Positions 8,882 through 18,239 of a DNA stretch of 64,000 nucleotides are shown here, piece after piece. Below the pieces are notes generated by a model that had not been told where the DNA came from, did no database searches, and saw only the letters and a program-made list of their open reading frames with translations. The translations under genes were made by a program, and so were the position numbers. Each line of letters begins with the position of its first letter. Position 1 is the first letter of the stretch. The stretch spans positions 20,023-84,022 of the forward strand of contig JAAAPD010000011.1 of NCBI GenBank assembly GCA_009908505.1. The letters run 5' to 3'. Source of the DNA: Alphaproteobacteria bacterium (lineage in GTDB: Bacteria > Pseudomonadota > Alphaproteobacteria > Rhodobacterales > Rhodobacteraceae).

Positions 8882-9765
8882 GGCAGGGCGGTCAGGTAGG
8901 CGGCGATCGCCGCGCGGTCCTCTTCGGGCAGGCGGCTGGTATTCTCGATCACCGCCACCATGGACCCACCGGCAGTGTCGAAGTCCGGCGTGAACCCGCT
9001 TTCGAGATAGGCCGCGATATCCGGGGCCGACCAGCCAAGTTCGGCGGGCGTGATACCGGGGATGCGGCCCTCGCCATCGGGGTTTTCGGCGCCGGTCAGC
9101 CAGTTGCCACGATCCAGCCCGCCCAGGGCGTTGCGCGGGGTGTGGCATTCGCCGCAATGGCCCAGCGCCTCGACCAGATAGCGGCCGCGCTCCACTCGCG
9201 GATCGAGATCGCCCGTCACGACCCAATCCTCATCGGCGAACAGCATTTTCCAGCCGCCAAGGCTGCGGCGGATATTGAAGGGAAAGCCGACCTCGTGCGG
9301 CCGGCTGGGGGTCGCCTCGGCGGGCAGGGTCCGCATGTAGGCGACCAGGTCGGCCATGTCCTGCGCCGTGGCGCGGGCATAGGCGGTATAGGGAAAGGCA
9401 GGGTAGTAATGCGCCCCGCCGGGCGAGATACCGCGCTGGATCGCGTTGACCAGTTGCTGGTCGGACCAACCGCCGATCCCGTGATCCGGGTCGGTCGATA
9501 TGTTGGGCGCGATGAACGTGCCGAACGCGGTCTCGAAGCGCTGCCCGCCGGCCAGGACGGGCGGACCCTCGACATACTCGGCCCCGGGGGCGGTATGGCA
9601 GGATGCGCAGCCAGCGGCGATGAAGACAGATTCACCGGCGGCCGCATCGCCAGAATGTGCGGTCAGGTAATCGTCGGGCAACAGGTCGGGCGCGGTCAGC
9701 CACCAGCCGACCGCGCCCCCCGCGACGACAAGTGCCGCGCCCCATTTCAGACGAGCCAACCACAC
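8878..9765 (-). CDS. Membrane-anchored diheme c-type cytochrome
   Basis: 295-residue periplasmic cytochrome with an uncleaved N-terminal anchor ([18 protein letters not shown]) and two heme-binding motifs, CASCH (Cys53-His57) and CGECH (Cys204-His208). The domain pattern ([17 protein letters not shown], then AFPYTAY) is that of diheme subunits of alcohol/aldehyde or sorbitol dehydrogenase-type complexes and related diheme cytochromes. A GTG start is used. It lies three bases after the cytochrome c' gene on the same strand, so the two are probably one operon, opposite a LysR regulator. The electron donor is unknown because no dehydrogenase subunit is present. Confidence 0.87.
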   Translation of the reverse strand: MWLARLKWGAALVVAGGAVGWWLTAPDLLPDDYLTAHSGDAAAGESVFIAAGCASCHTAPGAEYVEGPPVLAGGQRFETAFGTFIAPNISTDPDHGIGGWSDQQLVNAIQRGISPGGAHYYPAFPYTAYARATAQDMADLVAYMRTLPAEATPSRPHEVGFPFNIRRSLGGWKMLFADEDWVVTGDLDPRVERGRYLVEALGHCGECHTPRNALGGLDRGNWLTGAENPDGEGRIPGITPAELGWSAPDIAAYLESGFTPDFDTAGGSMVAVIENTSRLPEEDRAAIAAYLTALP

Positions 9766-9768
9766 GGG

Positions 9769-10242
9769 TCAGTCGTCGCTTAGGCGATAATCCTCGTGGC
9801 AAGCGCCGCAGGCACCGCCGAGGCCCCCCATGGCACCCTGCAGCGCCCCGAGCCCCTGGCCGGCGGCATCTTCCATCGCGGCGGCGGCCATGACCAGGTC
9901 CTCGGACTTCGACATCACGTCATCGAGATTTTCCCAGATCGCCGGCAGCGCCTTCGACCCTTCGACCGAGGTATCGGACCCCTCGGGCCAATAGGTGGAC
10001 TGGTTCAGCGTCGTCAGGGCCGCGATGTTCGAGGCGGCGGCCTGCGCCGCGTCGGCGTCGTAGGGAATGCGCTCCCGGGCCATTCCCCCGAGCACGCCGA
10101 TATTGTGGGCATAAAGCTGCATATGCGCCTGGCGGGCCTTCATGGCAGCCGCAATGGCAGGATCGACATCATCCTGCGCCAGGGCGGTGGTGCCGAAGCC
10201 GGCGACGGACAGGACGGTAAGGGCAGTTGCAAGGCGTTTCAC
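9769..10242 (-). CDS. Cytochrome c'
   Basis: 157-residue periplasmic four-helix-bundle cytochrome with a signal peptide (VKRLATALTVLSVAGFGTTALA) and a single heme motif near the C-terminus (CGACH, Cys145-His149), the hallmark of cytochrome c'. Family members bind NO and CO at a five-coordinate heme and protect against nitrosative stress. The start is a GTG at 10242 with CAGGAG upstream; an open frame extends further but lacks a signal peptide. It is the first gene of a probable two-gene operon with the diheme cytochrome, divergent from a LysR gene about 100 bases away. Confidence 0.9.
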   Translation of the reverse strand: MKRLATALTVLSVAGFGTTALAQDDVDPAIAAAMKARQAHMQLYAHNIGVLGGMARERIPYDADAAQAAASNIAALTTLNQSTYWPEGSDTSVEGSKALPAIWENLDDVMSKSEDLVMAAAAMEDAAGQGLGALQGAMGGLGGACGACHEDYRLSDD

Positions 10243-10339
10243 GAATAATACTCCTGATGGACTCGGTGAGAGTGACTCCAAGGTTACCTGTGAGTAGATT
10301 CGAAGCGAGTCAGAAATTTCGCGCAAGGGGTTTCGATCC

Positions 10340-11209
10340 ATGCACAACCAGAACTGGGACGATCTGCGCTTTGTCCTGGCCGTGGCCGAGGAGGGTTCGG
10401 TCAGTGCCGCCGCGCGCCGGTTGCGGGTCAATCACGCGACGGTCCTGCGCCGGGTCGCGGCCTTCGAGGATCGGGTCGGCGTTCAGCTTTTCGAGCGGAC
10501 CAGTTCCGGCTACGTCGTGCCCCATGATCACCGCCGGGTGATCGACGCCGCGCGCGAGGCGGCGGTGGCCATCGCCGCTGTGGATCGCGTGGCGCAGGGG
10601 GTCGAACTGCGCCTGACCGGCACGCTCTGCATCACCTCGACCGATACCTTCTGCCAGACCGTGCTGCCGGGGATTTGTCGCGACCTGACCCGAGAGGGCG
10701 AGGGGGTGAGCGTCGAGATGTCCTGCACCAACGCCCATCTCGACCTGTCCCGGATGGAGGCGGATATCACCGTGCGGCCCGCAACGCGGCTGCCCGATGG
10801 GTTGATCGGGGAACCGGCGGGGGCGCTGGGGCTTGCCGCCTATGGCCCGGCCGACGCGCCGACGCCGGATTGGCTGGGCCTGCGCGGCCCGCTGGAACGC
10901 TCGCGCATGGCCGAGGTCATGGACAGGGTGCGGCCCGGCCCGATACGGGCGGCCGCCGACAGTTTCATCATCCTGCGCGAGATGGCGGCCCGGGGCCTGG
11001 GCAACGCGATCCTGCCGCATGTGCTGGCCGGCGCGGATCCGCGCCTGGTGGCGCTGGACCGTGGCGATATGCGGCTGGAGGTGCCGATCTGGGTGGCCAG
11101 CCATGCCGATATCGGCGGCTCGACGCGGCTGCGCACCTTCCGGGCGCGAATCGTCGAAGGGTTGCTGGACCGCGGCGCGCGGCTGAACCCGGCCGCGCCG
11201 GTGGCCTAA
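10340..11209 (+). CDS. LysR-family transcriptional regulator
   Basis: 289-residue DNA-binding regulator. The N-terminal winged helix-turn-helix ([21 protein letters not shown], with the recognition helix [14 protein letters not shown]) is followed by a periplasmic-binding-protein-like effector domain ([18 protein letters not shown] onward). Its divergent placement next to the cytochrome c'/diheme cytochrome pair suggests, but does not prove, that it controls them. Its stop overlaps the stop of hpt by three bases, a tight convergent arrangement. The effector is unknown. Confidence 0.9.
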   Translation: MHNQNWDDLRFVLAVAEEGSVSAAARRLRVNHATVLRRVAAFEDRVGVQLFERTSSGYVVPHDHRRVIDAAREAAVAIAAVDRVAQGVELRLTGTLCITSTDTFCQTVLPGICRDLTREGEGVSVEMSCTNAHLDLSRMEADITVRPATRLPDGLIGEPAGALGLAAYGPADAPTPDWLGLRGPLERSRMAEVMDRVRPGPIRAAADSFIILREMAARGLGNAILPHVLAGADPRLVALDRGDMRLEVPIWVASHADIGGSTRLRTFRARIVEGLLDRGARLNPAAPVA

Positions 11210-11742
11210 AGCATCCGCACCTTGCCGATATAGGGCAGGTTGCGGTTGCGCTGCGCGTAGTCGATGCCATAGCCCACGACGAACTCGTCGGGGATCTCGA
11301 ACCCGGTCCAGTCGGCCCTGACGTCCACCTCGCGCCGGGTCGGCTTGTCCAGAAGGGCGATCGCGCGCAGCTTGCGCGGCTTGCGCGCCTTTAGCAGGCC
11401 AAGCACGTGTTTCATGGTAAAGCCGGTGTCGACGATATCCTCGACCACAAGCACGTCGCGCCCCTCGATCCCGCCGCGCAGGTCCTTGAGGATTCGCACC
11501 TCGCGGCTGCTTTCCATGGAATCGCCGTAGGACGAGGCCTCGAGGAAGTCGACCTCGACATTCATGTCCAACTCGCGCACCAGGTCGGCGATGAAAACGA
11601 ACGAGCCGCGCAACAGCCCGACCACTACCAATTGCTCGGTATCGCCGAATTCGGCGCGGATATCGCGGGCTAAGTCCTCGATCCGAGCCGCGATGGTCTT
11701 GGCCGAGATCAGCTCGTCGATGGCATAGGTCTGTTGCGTCAT
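11206..11742 (-). CDS. hpt: Hypoxanthine phosphoribosyltransferase
   Basis: Purine salvage enzyme forming IMP (and often GMP) from hypoxanthine/guanine and PRPP. The 178-residue protein has the PRPP-binding motif [11 protein letters not shown] around residue 98-108, the flexible-loop SSYGDSM, and the late [11 protein letters not shown] segment typical of bacterial Hpt. Single gene between a LysR regulator and ratA, transcribed away from the latter. Confidence 0.96.
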   Translation of the reverse strand: MTQQTYAIDELISAKTIAARIEDLARDIRAEFGDTEQLVVVGLLRGSFVFIADLVRELDMNVEVDFLEASSYGDSMESSREVRILKDLRGGIEGRDVLVVEDIVDTGFTMKHVLGLLKARKPRKLRAIALLDKPTRREVDVRADWTGFEIPDEFVVGYGIDYAQRNRNLPYIGKVRML

Positions 11743-11830
11743 CTGGCCTCAATGTCCCCGAGGTGCTTGATTTCCCCGGCGCACTCTACGACATCACGCG
11801 CAAGAGTCACGCGAGACAAAGGAGCGCGGG

Positions 11831-12280
11831 ATGCCCGCCCATTCAGAGACCCGGCAGCTGCCCTATACGCCCCAGCAGATGTATGACCTGGTCGCCGATG
11901 TGGACCGCTACCCGGACTTCCTGCCCTGGACCGCCGCCGCGCGGGTGCGCAAGGTGACCGATCACGGCGAACACAAGGTGATGGAGGCCGACCTGGTCGT
12001 GTCCTTCAAGGTTTTCCGCGAACGGTTCGGCAGCAAGGTCACGCTCTGGCCCAAGGCGCGCCAGATCGACACGGAATATATCGACGGGCCGTTCCGCTAT
12101 CTCGAAAGCACCTGGGAATTCCGCGAGGCCGAAGGCGGCTGCGAAGTCGCCTTCCGTGTGGATTTCGAGTTTCGGAACAAGCTGTTGCAGGGGGCGGCAG
12201 GCATGTTCTTCAATGAGGCCATGCAGCGGATCGTGCGCGCCTTCGAGGCCCGCGCGCGGGATCTCTACGGGCCGGTCTGA
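11831..12280 (+). CDS. RatA/COQ10-family START-like protein
   Basis: 149-residue polyketide-cyclase/START-fold protein. The opening PYTPQQMYDLVADVDRYPDFLPW and the VDFEFRNKLLQ segment are diagnostic of the family that includes yeast Coq10 (ubiquinone binding) and E. coli RatA (reported to block 70S ribosome association). In Alphaproteobacteria a quinone-chaperone role is the more usual reading. GAGCGCGGG precedes the ATG. It commonly follows lipA in this bacterial family; here lipA is 3 kb upstream. Confidence 0.9.
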   Translation: MPAHSETRQLPYTPQQMYDLVADVDRYPDFLPWTAAARVRKVTDHGEHKVMEADLVVSFKVFRERFGSKVTLWPKARQIDTEYIDGPFRYLESTWEFREAEGGCEVAFRVDFEFRNKLLQGAAGMFFNEAMQRIVRAFEARARDLYGPV

Positions 12281-12401
12281 CCCCTGTTCGCCCCGCATCT
12301 GTTCGCCCGCATCGCCCATGGCGGGAAACCTTACCTTAAGGAAATCGCGCTCTGCGTGCTAAGCTCCGATCCAGGATACGGGATTGGACGGGGATTGTGA
12401 C

Positions 12402-12818
12402 GTGGCCGACGACGAATACGATCCCAACGCCTTTCTCGTGCTGCCCATTGCCGACATGGTCAAGGCCATGGGGCTGAGCGTCGCCGAGGCCTCGCGCGAG
12501 ATGCTGGAGACGCAGCTTGCCGCCATGGCCGATCCCCCGCCGGAGATGGCGAAATGGGGCTTGCAGCCCGTACTCTACCACATGCAGAGCGTCGAGGTGG
12601 AATTGCGCCTGGCCATCCACTTGACCGAAGAGGTCTCGCACGACCCGGCCGCCGAGGACGGCGGCCTGCGCAAGTGGTGGAAACGCAATGTCACCGGTGC
12701 CCCGATCAATAACGGCTACACCCAGGGCCAGACCTTCGACGCCAGGGGCGCATCAAGCCTGCGGATGCAATTCGCCCCGGGCCCGCCGCCAAATGAATGG
12801 GGGGGCGATGGCCGGTAA
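12402..12818 (+). CDS. Unknown protein, first of three paralogues (trypco2/DUF2589-like core)
   Basis: About 138 residues, no signal peptide. The core has three recurring elements: an amphipathic helix (IADMVKAMGLSVAEAS), a beta strand (LYHMQSVEVELRLAI) and a late strand (ASSLRMQFAPGPPP). The same three elements recur in the next two genes, so the trio looks paralogous. From memory the pattern resembles the trypco2 and DUF2589 families, which occur in bacterial conflict-system loci and elsewhere; that match is not verified. GTG at 12402 is preferred over a TTG at 12384 on ribosome-site spacing. It overlaps the next gene by 11 bases. Confidence 0.65.
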   Translation: MADDEYDPNAFLVLPIADMVKAMGLSVAEASREMLETQLAAMADPPPEMAKWGLQPVLYHMQSVEVELRLAIHLTEEVSHDPAAEDGGLRKWWKRNVTGAPINNGYTQGQTFDARGASSLRMQFAPGPPPNEWGGDGR

Positions 12819-13275
12819 ATCCGTCACCAATGCCGATCTACTGGACGCGCTGCAGGCCCTGACGAAACAGGTCGAGGCGCTGGCCGACCAGGCCGAGCTG
12901 CGCGACCGGGTCGCGAAACTGGAAGCCCAGATCGCTGATCTGAAAGCCGCGCAGGCGGACGATGCCGCCGGCGGTCGGCTGCTGGGGGCCACCGGTCCGG
13001 TCACGGCCTATTCGGGGCAGGAAGACCCCGACACCCAGGTCGTCGATGCCGATGACATGGTGCGCGCGCTCGGCCAGCAGCTGACAGGCGCCCATGACGA
13101 CAGCGGCGATTTCGTGATGGACGATATCGAGGTCGACCTGGGCGCCGGGCTCGGCTCGGAGGGGGGCAAGGTGCGGCTAGGCGTCAATGCCCGCGAAGGG
13201 GCACGCGGCGGCGCGGCCGCATCGCGGATCAAGTTCAACCTGCGCCGCAGGGTCAAGCCCAAGGTCGTCGACTAG
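12808..13275 (+). CDS. Unknown coiled-coil protein with trypco2-like C-terminal core
   Basis: 155 residues. Residues about 7-50 form a strongly heptad-patterned coiled coil (ALTKQVEALADQAELRDRV and onward), followed by an acidic/glycine linker and then the shared core: helix ADDMVRALGQQLTGAH, strand FVMDDIEVDLGAG, and late strand AASRIKFNLRRRV. The C-terminal part fits the general trypco2 pattern of a short helix plus beta strands ending in a basic strand. The start ATG lies inside the end of the preceding gene, showing tight coupling. A coiled coil joined to this core suggests an oligomerising or scaffold subunit. Function unknown. Confidence 0.65.
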   Translation: MAGKSVTNADLLDALQALTKQVEALADQAELRDRVAKLEAQIADLKAAQADDAAGGRLLGATGPVTAYSGQEDPDTQVVDADDMVRALGQQLTGAHDDSGDFVMDDIEVDLGAGLGSEGGKVRLGVNAREGARGGAAASRIKFNLRRRVKPKVVD

Positions 13276-13300
13276 ACATTTTCAGAAGGGAACACTTGCC

Positions 13301-13819
13301 ATGGACGTCGGACACGAATTGCTGAACACCCCATTTCCGGAAATGGTCGAGAAACTGGCCATCGCCGTGGCCGAGGCCCAGACCAAGCTGGACATGAATT
13401 CCACCGCCGTGGCCAGCTACATGGCCGACCAGAAGATCGCCCTGCCGGACCTGTCCGATCCCGGCGGCGCGCCCAAGGAATTTCCGCTGCCCGCCATGGG
13501 GTTCCTGCCCACCTTCTACGCGGTGCAGGAGGCCGAGATCGAGGTGAAGATGGCCATCACCATGGCCAAGACCACCGAGAAGAAGGGCTCGATGAGCGCC
13601 AAGGCGGGATGGGGGCCGTTCTCGGCCTCGGTCAATGCCAGCTATTCCTCGCGCTATGCCTTCAGCCAGGAAGGCAGCAGCCGGTTGCGGGTCAAGCTGG
13701 CCCCGGCCGATCCGCCGGTGATGCTGCAGAAATACATGGAGGCCGTGACCGAAAAGATGGCGCAGGACTCCGGCCTTGTCGATGCGGGGGATACGGGGGG
13801 CGGGGGTGGCACCGATTAG
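13301..13819 (+). CDS. Unknown protein, third paralogue (DUF2589-like)
   Basis: 172 residues. Helix FPEMVEKLAIAVAEAQTKLD, strand FYAVQEAEIEVKMAI, a small-residue beta segment (GPFSASVNASYSSRY) and strand SSRLRVKLAPADPP parallel the two preceding proteins; the longer middle is close to what I recall of DUF2589 proteins. AAGGGA precedes the ATG. The C-terminus is a glycine run (GGGGGTD) just before a TAG stop, and the same frame stays open for 27 more codons (see the next entry). No protease, ATPase or effector partner is adjacent. Confidence 0.7.
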   Translation: MDVGHELLNTPFPEMVEKLAIAVAEAQTKLDMNSTAVASYMADQKIALPDLSDPGGAPKEFPLPAMGFLPTFYAVQEAEIEVKMAITMAKTTEKKGSMSAKAGWGPFSASVNASYSSRYAFSQEGSSRLRVKLAPADPPVMLQKYMEAVTEKMAQDSGLVDAGDTGGGGGTD

Positions 13820-13903
13820 CTGAAGGACGGGACGGACCCGGCGCCGCTGAAACAGGCCGGGACCGCGAAACGCCGCAAACCTGCCCGCCGTAAAAAGACC
13901 TAG
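13820..13903 (+). other. In-frame basic tail downstream of the amber stop
   Basis: Directly after the TAG of the third paralogue the same frame reads 27 sense codons, ending in a Lys/Arg-rich stretch (AKRRKPARRKKT), before a second TAG. This could be a former C-terminal tail cut off by a nonsense change, a readthrough product, or chance in GC-rich DNA. The second TAG abuts the cinA stop on the other strand. Confidence 0.4.
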
Positions 13904-14394
13904 AGCCCCTGTCGGGGGGGATCGGGCGCGTCCTGTGCGGCGTGCAGAACCAGCGCAATGGCATGGTCCACCGATGCAAGGCGCACCGCCTCGCGGCCGA
14001 TCGCGCCGAACTCCACCGTTTCGGTCGTCGCGCCCTTGGCGCGGGCCAGCCCGAAACAGACCCGGCCCTCGGGTTTGTGGTCGGACCCGCCCGGGCCGGC
14101 CACGCCCGTGATCGCCACCGCGATACCGGCCTCGGACCGGGCCAATGCGCCCGTCGCCATCTGTGCCGCCACTTCTTCGGAGACCGCGCCATGGGCCGCG
14201 ATCGTGGCCGCATCGACGCCCAGCATCTCGACCTTGGCGGCGTTGGAATAGGTGACGAAACCCCGGTCGAACACGTCCGACGACCCCGGCACGGCGGTGA
14301 TGGCGCCCGACAGCATCCCGCCGGTGCAGCTTTCGGCGCAGGCGATCATCTGGCCCGCGGCGCGGGCCGCGTCGATCAGGTCGGCGGCCCTCAT
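13900..14394 (-). CDS. CinA C-terminal domain protein (nicotinamide-nucleotide amidase)
   Basis: 164-residue stand-alone CinA/PncC domain that deamidates NMN to nicotinate mononucleotide in pyridine nucleotide recycling. The motif IACAESCTGGMLSGAIT near the N-terminus and the AITGVAGPGGS segment are characteristic. Its ATG overlaps the stop of pgpA (ATGA), making it the last gene of an ispDF-pgpA-cinA operon. The N-terminal molybdopterin-binding-like domain of full CinA is absent, which is normal for this subfamily. Confidence 0.92.
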   Translation of the reverse strand: MRAADLIDAARAAGQMIACAESCTGGMLSGAITAVPGSSDVFDRGFVTYSNAAKVEMLGVDAATIAAHGAVSEEVAAQMATGALARSEAGIAVAITGVAGPGGSDHKPEGRVCFGLARAKGATTETVEFGAIGREAVRLASVDHAIALVLHAAQDAPDPPRQGL

Positions 14395-14891
14395 GGCATG
14401 ATGACCAGGTGCGACAGGCCGGCCAGCCCAAGGGTGATCACGGCGGCGAAAAGGCCCGCCCAGACATCGTCCAGCATCACGCCCATCGCGTCGCCGCGCC
14501 GGTCGGCCCGGCCCACCAGCCACGGCTTCCAGATATCGAACAGCCGGAACAGCAAAAAGGCCGCGATCCAGCCGGGATAGAGCGCCAGGATATCCTGCCC
14601 GGCGGCATGGGCGCCGATTATGACCGGGGCCAGCGCGATCCATTGGCCCGCCACCTCGTCAATGACGATCTCGGACGGGTCGTGGTCGCCGCCCCGCGCG
14701 GTATAAATTTGCGTGGCCCAGAGGCCGGCTGCGAACGCCACCAGGATGGCCAGCACGAACAGCCACAGCCCGCCGACCTGCCAGATCGCCCACGCCAGCG
14801 GCAGGGCGGCCAGCGAGCCCCAGGTGCCGGGCGCTGGACGCAGGTGACCCACGTAAAAGACGGTCCCGATCAGACGCGCAAGCCGTGTCAT
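14391..14891 (-). CDS. pgpA: Phosphatidylglycerophosphatase A
   Basis: 166-residue inner-membrane phosphatase of the PgpA family, which removes phosphate from phosphatidylglycerophosphate to give phosphatidylglycerol. The family signatures [16 protein letters not shown] at the N-terminus, [13 protein letters not shown] in the middle and RLFDIWKPW with [14 protein letters not shown] near the end are intact, interspersed with hydrophobic helices. The start at 14891 overlaps the ispDF stop (ATGA). It sits in the order ispDF-pgpA-cinA. Confidence 0.95.
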   Translation of the reverse strand: MTRLARLIGTVFYVGHLRPAPGTWGSLAALPLAWAIWQVGGLWLFVLAILVAFAAGLWATQIYTARGGDHDPSEIVIDEVAGQWIALAPVIIGAHAAGQDILALYPGWIAAFLLFRLFDIWKPWLVGRADRRGDAMGVMLDDVWAGLFAAVITLGLAGLSHLVIMP

Positions 14892-16018
14892 GGCTTCACC
14901 AATGTCGCGGTGGCCATCGCGGCGATCCCCTCGCCGCGCCCGGTAAAGCCGAGCCGTTCCGAGGTGGTGGCCTTGATGCTGACGCGGCCCGCCTCCAAAC
15001 CCATGATCCTGGCCATCTCGGCGCGCATCGCGGCAGCGTGGGGGCCAACCTTGGGGGCTTCGCAGATCAGGGTGCAATCCACATGGGTGATCTCGAAGCC
15101 CCGCGACCGGGCCAGATCGCAGGCATGGGTCAGGAAGACCTCGCTTGCCGCGCCTTTCCATTGTGGGTCGCTGGGCGGGAAGTGCGTGCCGATATCACCC
15201 TCGGCCAAGGCGCCATAGATCGCATCGGTGACCGTGTGCAGACCCACATCGGCGTCGGAATGGCCTTGCAGACCCCGGTCGAATGGCACGGCCACGCCGC
15301 AGAGCATCACGTGATCGCCCGGCCCGAAACGATGCACGTCGAAGCCGTTGCCTGTGCGGATATCCATATGGTGCCCCAAAATCTGTTCGGCCCGTGCGAA
15401 ATCGCCGGGCAGGGTGATCTTCATGTTGGTCTCGTCGCCCTCGACGATGGTCACGTCAAGCCCCGCGGCGCGGGCCACGGCGACATCATCGGCCGCCGCG
15501 CCATCGCTGGCGGCATGGGCCGCGCGGATGGCCTCGAGGTGAAAGCCCTGCGGCGTCTGCGCCCGGAACAGCCCTCTGCGGTCCTGCAGGCCCGTGACCT
15601 TGCCCGCCGCCCCGGACCAGAGCGCATCCGACACGGGCAGGGCGGGGGCGGCGCCCGGCGCCTCGGCCAACCCGTCCAGCACCCGGTCGATCACAGCGGG
15701 CGGCACACAGCAGCGCGCCGCGTCATGGATCAGCACCACGTCGCCGGTCGCATGATCCAATCCCGACAGGACCGAGCGTGACCGGGTCGCCCCGCCCATG
15801 GCGATGGTCGCACGGCCGGCGAGGCGCAGCGCCTCAACCTGACCCATATCCTCGGGCGCGACAACCAGTACGATCTCGTCCACGCGGGGATGGGCCTCGA
15901 ACACCGCAAGGCTGTGGTCCACCACGCTCCGGCCGGCGACCCGCTGCCATTGCTTGGGTCGCACCCCGCCTGCACGCAGGCCGCGTCCGGCGGCGACGAT
16001 GATGGCTGTGCTGCGCAT
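14888..16018 (-). CDS. ispDF: Bifunctional IspD/IspF isoprenoid enzyme
   Basis: Fusion of 2-C-methyl-D-erythritol 4-phosphate cytidylyltransferase (residues 1 to about 215) and 2-C-methyl-D-erythritol 2,4-cyclodiphosphate synthase (about 220-376), steps three and five of the MEP isoprenoid pathway. The IspD part starts with the nucleotide-binding [10 protein letters not shown] and has VLIHDAAR; the IspF part starts [11 protein letters not shown] with its metal-ligand Asp/His pair and contains [15 protein letters not shown]. The fused form is typical of Alphaproteobacteria. It begins the minus-strand trio with pgpA and cinA. Confidence 0.97.
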   Translation of the reverse strand: MRSTAIIVAAGRGLRAGGVRPKQWQRVAGRSVVDHSLAVFEAHPRVDEIVLVVAPEDMGQVEALRLAGRATIAMGGATRSRSVLSGLDHATGDVVLIHDAARCCVPPAVIDRVLDGLAEAPGAAPALPVSDALWSGAAGKVTGLQDRRGLFRAQTPQGFHLEAIRAAHAASDGAAADDVAVARAAGLDVTIVEGDETNMKITLPGDFARAEQILGHHMDIRTGNGFDVHRFGPGDHVMLCGVAVPFDRGLQGHSDADVGLHTVTDAIYGALAEGDIGTHFPPSDPQWKGAASEVFLTHACDLARSRGFEITHVDCTLICEAPKVGPHAAAMRAEMARIMGLEAGRVSIKATTSERLGFTGRGEGIAAMATATLVKP

Positions 16019-16104
16019 GGGCCTCGTCCGGTTGCTGACAGGACGTGATTAGCCGCTGCGAACGCCTTGGAAAAGGGGCGTTCTGGCCGGGGCGCCAAAG
16101 GGAT

Positions 16105-16129
16105 GTGCCTAATAATTGAGCATAGGCAC
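16105..16129. promoter_or_regulatory. Inverted repeat in the dusB-ntrBC promoter region
   Basis: Seven-base perfect arms GTGCCTA and TAGGCAC with an AT-rich 11-nt spacer, about 35-65 bases before the dusB start. Candidate operator for the nitrogen-regulation operon; no binding protein can be named. Confidence 0.45.
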
Positions 16130-16194
16130 TGTGTCGCACAAAAATTGACCTCTATTTCATTGTGAGTTTCAAAGCGCTTTGCTATCCCGACCCC

Positions 16195-17160
16195 ATGAGC
16201 TTGCCCGCCCCGCATTTTCCGATCGCCCTTGCCCCGCTTGCCGGGATCACCGACCTGCCGTTCCGGCAGTTGGTGGCGTCCTTCGGGGCGGGGTGGGTCG
16301 TGTCCGAGATGGTGGCCAGCCAGGAAATGGTGCAAGCCAAGCCCGGCGTGCGCGAAAAGGCCGAGCTGGGCCTGACCGAGGCCGCAACCGCGGTGCAACT
16401 GGCCGGGCGCGAGGCGCATTGGATGGCCGAGGCCGCGCGGCGCGTCACCGATAACGGCGCGGCGATGATCGATATCAACATGGGTTGCCCTGCCAAGAAG
16501 GTCACACAGGGCTATTCCGGCTCGGCACTGATGAAGGACCTCGACCACGCGCTTGGCCTGATCGAGGCGGTCGTGGCCGCCACCGACCTGCCGGTGACGC
16601 TCAAGACCCGTCTGGGCTGGAACGATGACTTGATGAACGCGCCCGAATTGGCACGTCGGGCCGAGGCGGCGGGCATCCAGCGCATCGTCATTCACGGCCG
16701 CACCCGCTGCCAGTTCTACAAGGGCCGGGCAGACTGGGCCGCAATCCGCGCCGTCAAGGAGGCCGTGTCGATCCCCGTGATCGCCAATGGCGACATTGTC
16801 GACGCGGCCAGCGCCCGCACTGCGCTGGCCCAATCGGGCGGGGATGGGGTGATGATCGGGCGCGGCGCGCAGGGCCGGCCCTGGCTGTTGGCGCACCTGG
16901 CCAGCGCGCTTTACGGGCATCCGCCCCCGGAAATCCCGACAGGTCAGGATTATATCGACATGGTTTCAAACCATTACGAGGCGATGCTCAGGTTCTACGG
17001 CACCACTTTGGGCAGTCGCGTCGCCCGCAAGCACCTGGGCTGGTACATGGAGGCCGCCGCGCCCGATCCGGCCCTGCGCCGCGCCATTCTGACCGGGACC
17101 GATCCAGCCCGTGTCCTGGCACTGTTGCCCGAGGCGCTCGGCGAAAGGCAGGCCGCATGA
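16195..17160 (+). CDS. dusB: tRNA-dihydrouridine synthase B (NifR3 homologue)
   Basis: FMN-dependent TIM-barrel enzyme that reduces uridines in t[18 protein letters not shown] at the start, [11 protein letters not shown] in the middle with its catalytic Cys, and [12 protein letters not shown] are family marks. The position directly before ntrB-ntrC matches the nifR3-ntrB-ntrC operon described in Rhodobacter capsulatus. The ATG at 16195 is used; a GTG at 16162 in frame would add 11 unconserved residues, and neither start has a clear ribosome site. The stop overlaps the ntrB ATG, indicating coupling. Confidence 0.95.
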   Translation: MSLPAPHFPIALAPLAGITDLPFRQLVASFGAGWVVSEMVASQEMVQAKPGVREKAELGLTEAATAVQLAGREAHWMAEAARRVTDNGAAMIDINMGCPAKKVTQGYSGSALMKDLDHALGLIEAVVAATDLPVTLKTRLGWNDDLMNAPELARRAEAAGIQRIVIHGRTRCQFYKGRADWAAIRAVKEAVSIPVIANGDIVDAASARTALAQSGGDGVMIGRGAQGRPWLLAHLASALYGHPPPEIPTGQDYIDMVSNHYEAMLRFYGTTLGSRVARKHLGWYMEAAAPDPALRRAILTGTDPARVLALLPEALGERQAA

Positions 17161-18239
17161 TCACCGATCCCGATCTGTGGAATTCGCTGCCCGCTCCGGC
17201 GCTGCTGCTGAATGCCGACGACACCGTCGCAGACAGCAACCCGGCGGCGGAAAATTTTCTGAACCTGTCGGCCAAGGCGCTGGTCGGGGCGCTGGTCTGG
17301 GACAAGGTGATGATCGACGCCCCCCTGGAAGAGGCCTTTGGCCGGGCCCGCAACACCCGCACGCCGCTTTTCGTCAACGACGTGGACGTGGGCAGCGGCG
17401 AACGCCCGCCCTTGCAGTGCAACGTTCAGTTCGCGCCGCTTTCGGGGGCGCAAAACCAGATGCTGATGCTGATTTCCCCGCGCGAGATTTCCACGCGCAT
17501 CGCCCAGAACGCACAAAGCTACCGCGCCGCGCGCTCGGCCATCGGCATGGCGGAAATGCTGGCCCACGAGATCAAGAACCCGCTGGCCGGCATCGCCGGG
17601 TCGGCGCAATTGCTGTCCATGGGTCTGTCGGGCGAGGATTTGGAGCTGACCCACCTGATCGTCGAGGAGACCCGGCGCATCGTGAAGCTGCTGGAGCAAG
17701 TGGAACAGTTCGGCAATCTCCAGCTGCCCAAGCTGAAACCGGTGAACATCCATGACGTGCTGGACCGCGCCCGGCAATCGGCCTCGGTGGGATTCGGCGC
17801 GCATATGATGATGATCGAGAATTATGACCCCTCGCTGCCGCCGACCCATGCCGATGCCGATCAGTTGCAGCAGGTGTTCCTGAACCTGCTCAAGAACGCC
17901 GCCGAGGCGGGCGGGCCGGGCGGGTCGATCACCTTGCGGACCTTCTACGAACCGGCGCTGCGGCTGCGGCGCAAGGACGGCACCCAGGCGCGCCTGCCGC
18001 TTCAGGTCGAGATCATCGACGATGGCCCCGGTCTGCCGCCCGATATCGCCGCCGAGGTGTTCGAGCCCTTCGTGTCGGGCCGCGAGAACGGCACCGGGCT
18101 GGGTCTGGCGCTGGTCAGCAAACTGGTGGCCGACATGGGCGGCTGGATCTCGGTGAACAGCGTGCCGGGGCGCACGGTGTTCCGCGTCTCGCTGCCGACC
18201 GTGCCCCGACACCTGGCCCAACAAGAGGAAGATGACTGA
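17157..18239 (+). CDS. ntrB: Nitrogen-sensing histidine kinase NtrB (NRII)
   Basis: Cytoplasmic sensor kinase/phosphatase that, under PII control, sets phosphorylation of NtrC. The 360-residue protein has an N-terminal PAS domain ([20 protein letters not shown]), a HisKA helix with the phospho-accepting histidine in [20 protein letters not shown], and a HATPase domain with [17 protein letters not shown] and GTGLGLALV. No membrane segments, as expected. It overlaps dusB upstream and shares TGATG with ntrC downstream. Confidence 0.96.
   Translation: MITDPDLWNSLPAPALLLNADDTVADSNPAAENFLNLSAKALVGALVWDKVMIDAPLEEAFGRARNTRTPLFVNDVDVGSGERPPLQCNVQFAPLSGAQNQMLMLISPREISTRIAQNAQSYRAARSAIGMAEMLAHEIKNPLAGIAGSAQLLSMGLSGEDLELTHLIVEETRRIVKLLEQVEQFGNLQLPKLKPVNIHDVLDRARQSASVGFGAHMMMIENYDPSLPPTHADADQLQQVFLNLLKNAAEAGGPGGSITLRTFYEPALRLRRKDGTQARLPLQVEIIDDGPGLPPDIAAEVFEPFVSGRENGTGLGLALVSKLVADMGGWISVNSVPGRTVFRVSLPTVPRHLAQQEEDD

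Noticed and set aside
13609..13893. Alternative frame through the third paralogue
   Set aside because: Frame-shifted shadow of a better-supported gene; the codon pattern fits the frame ending at 13819.
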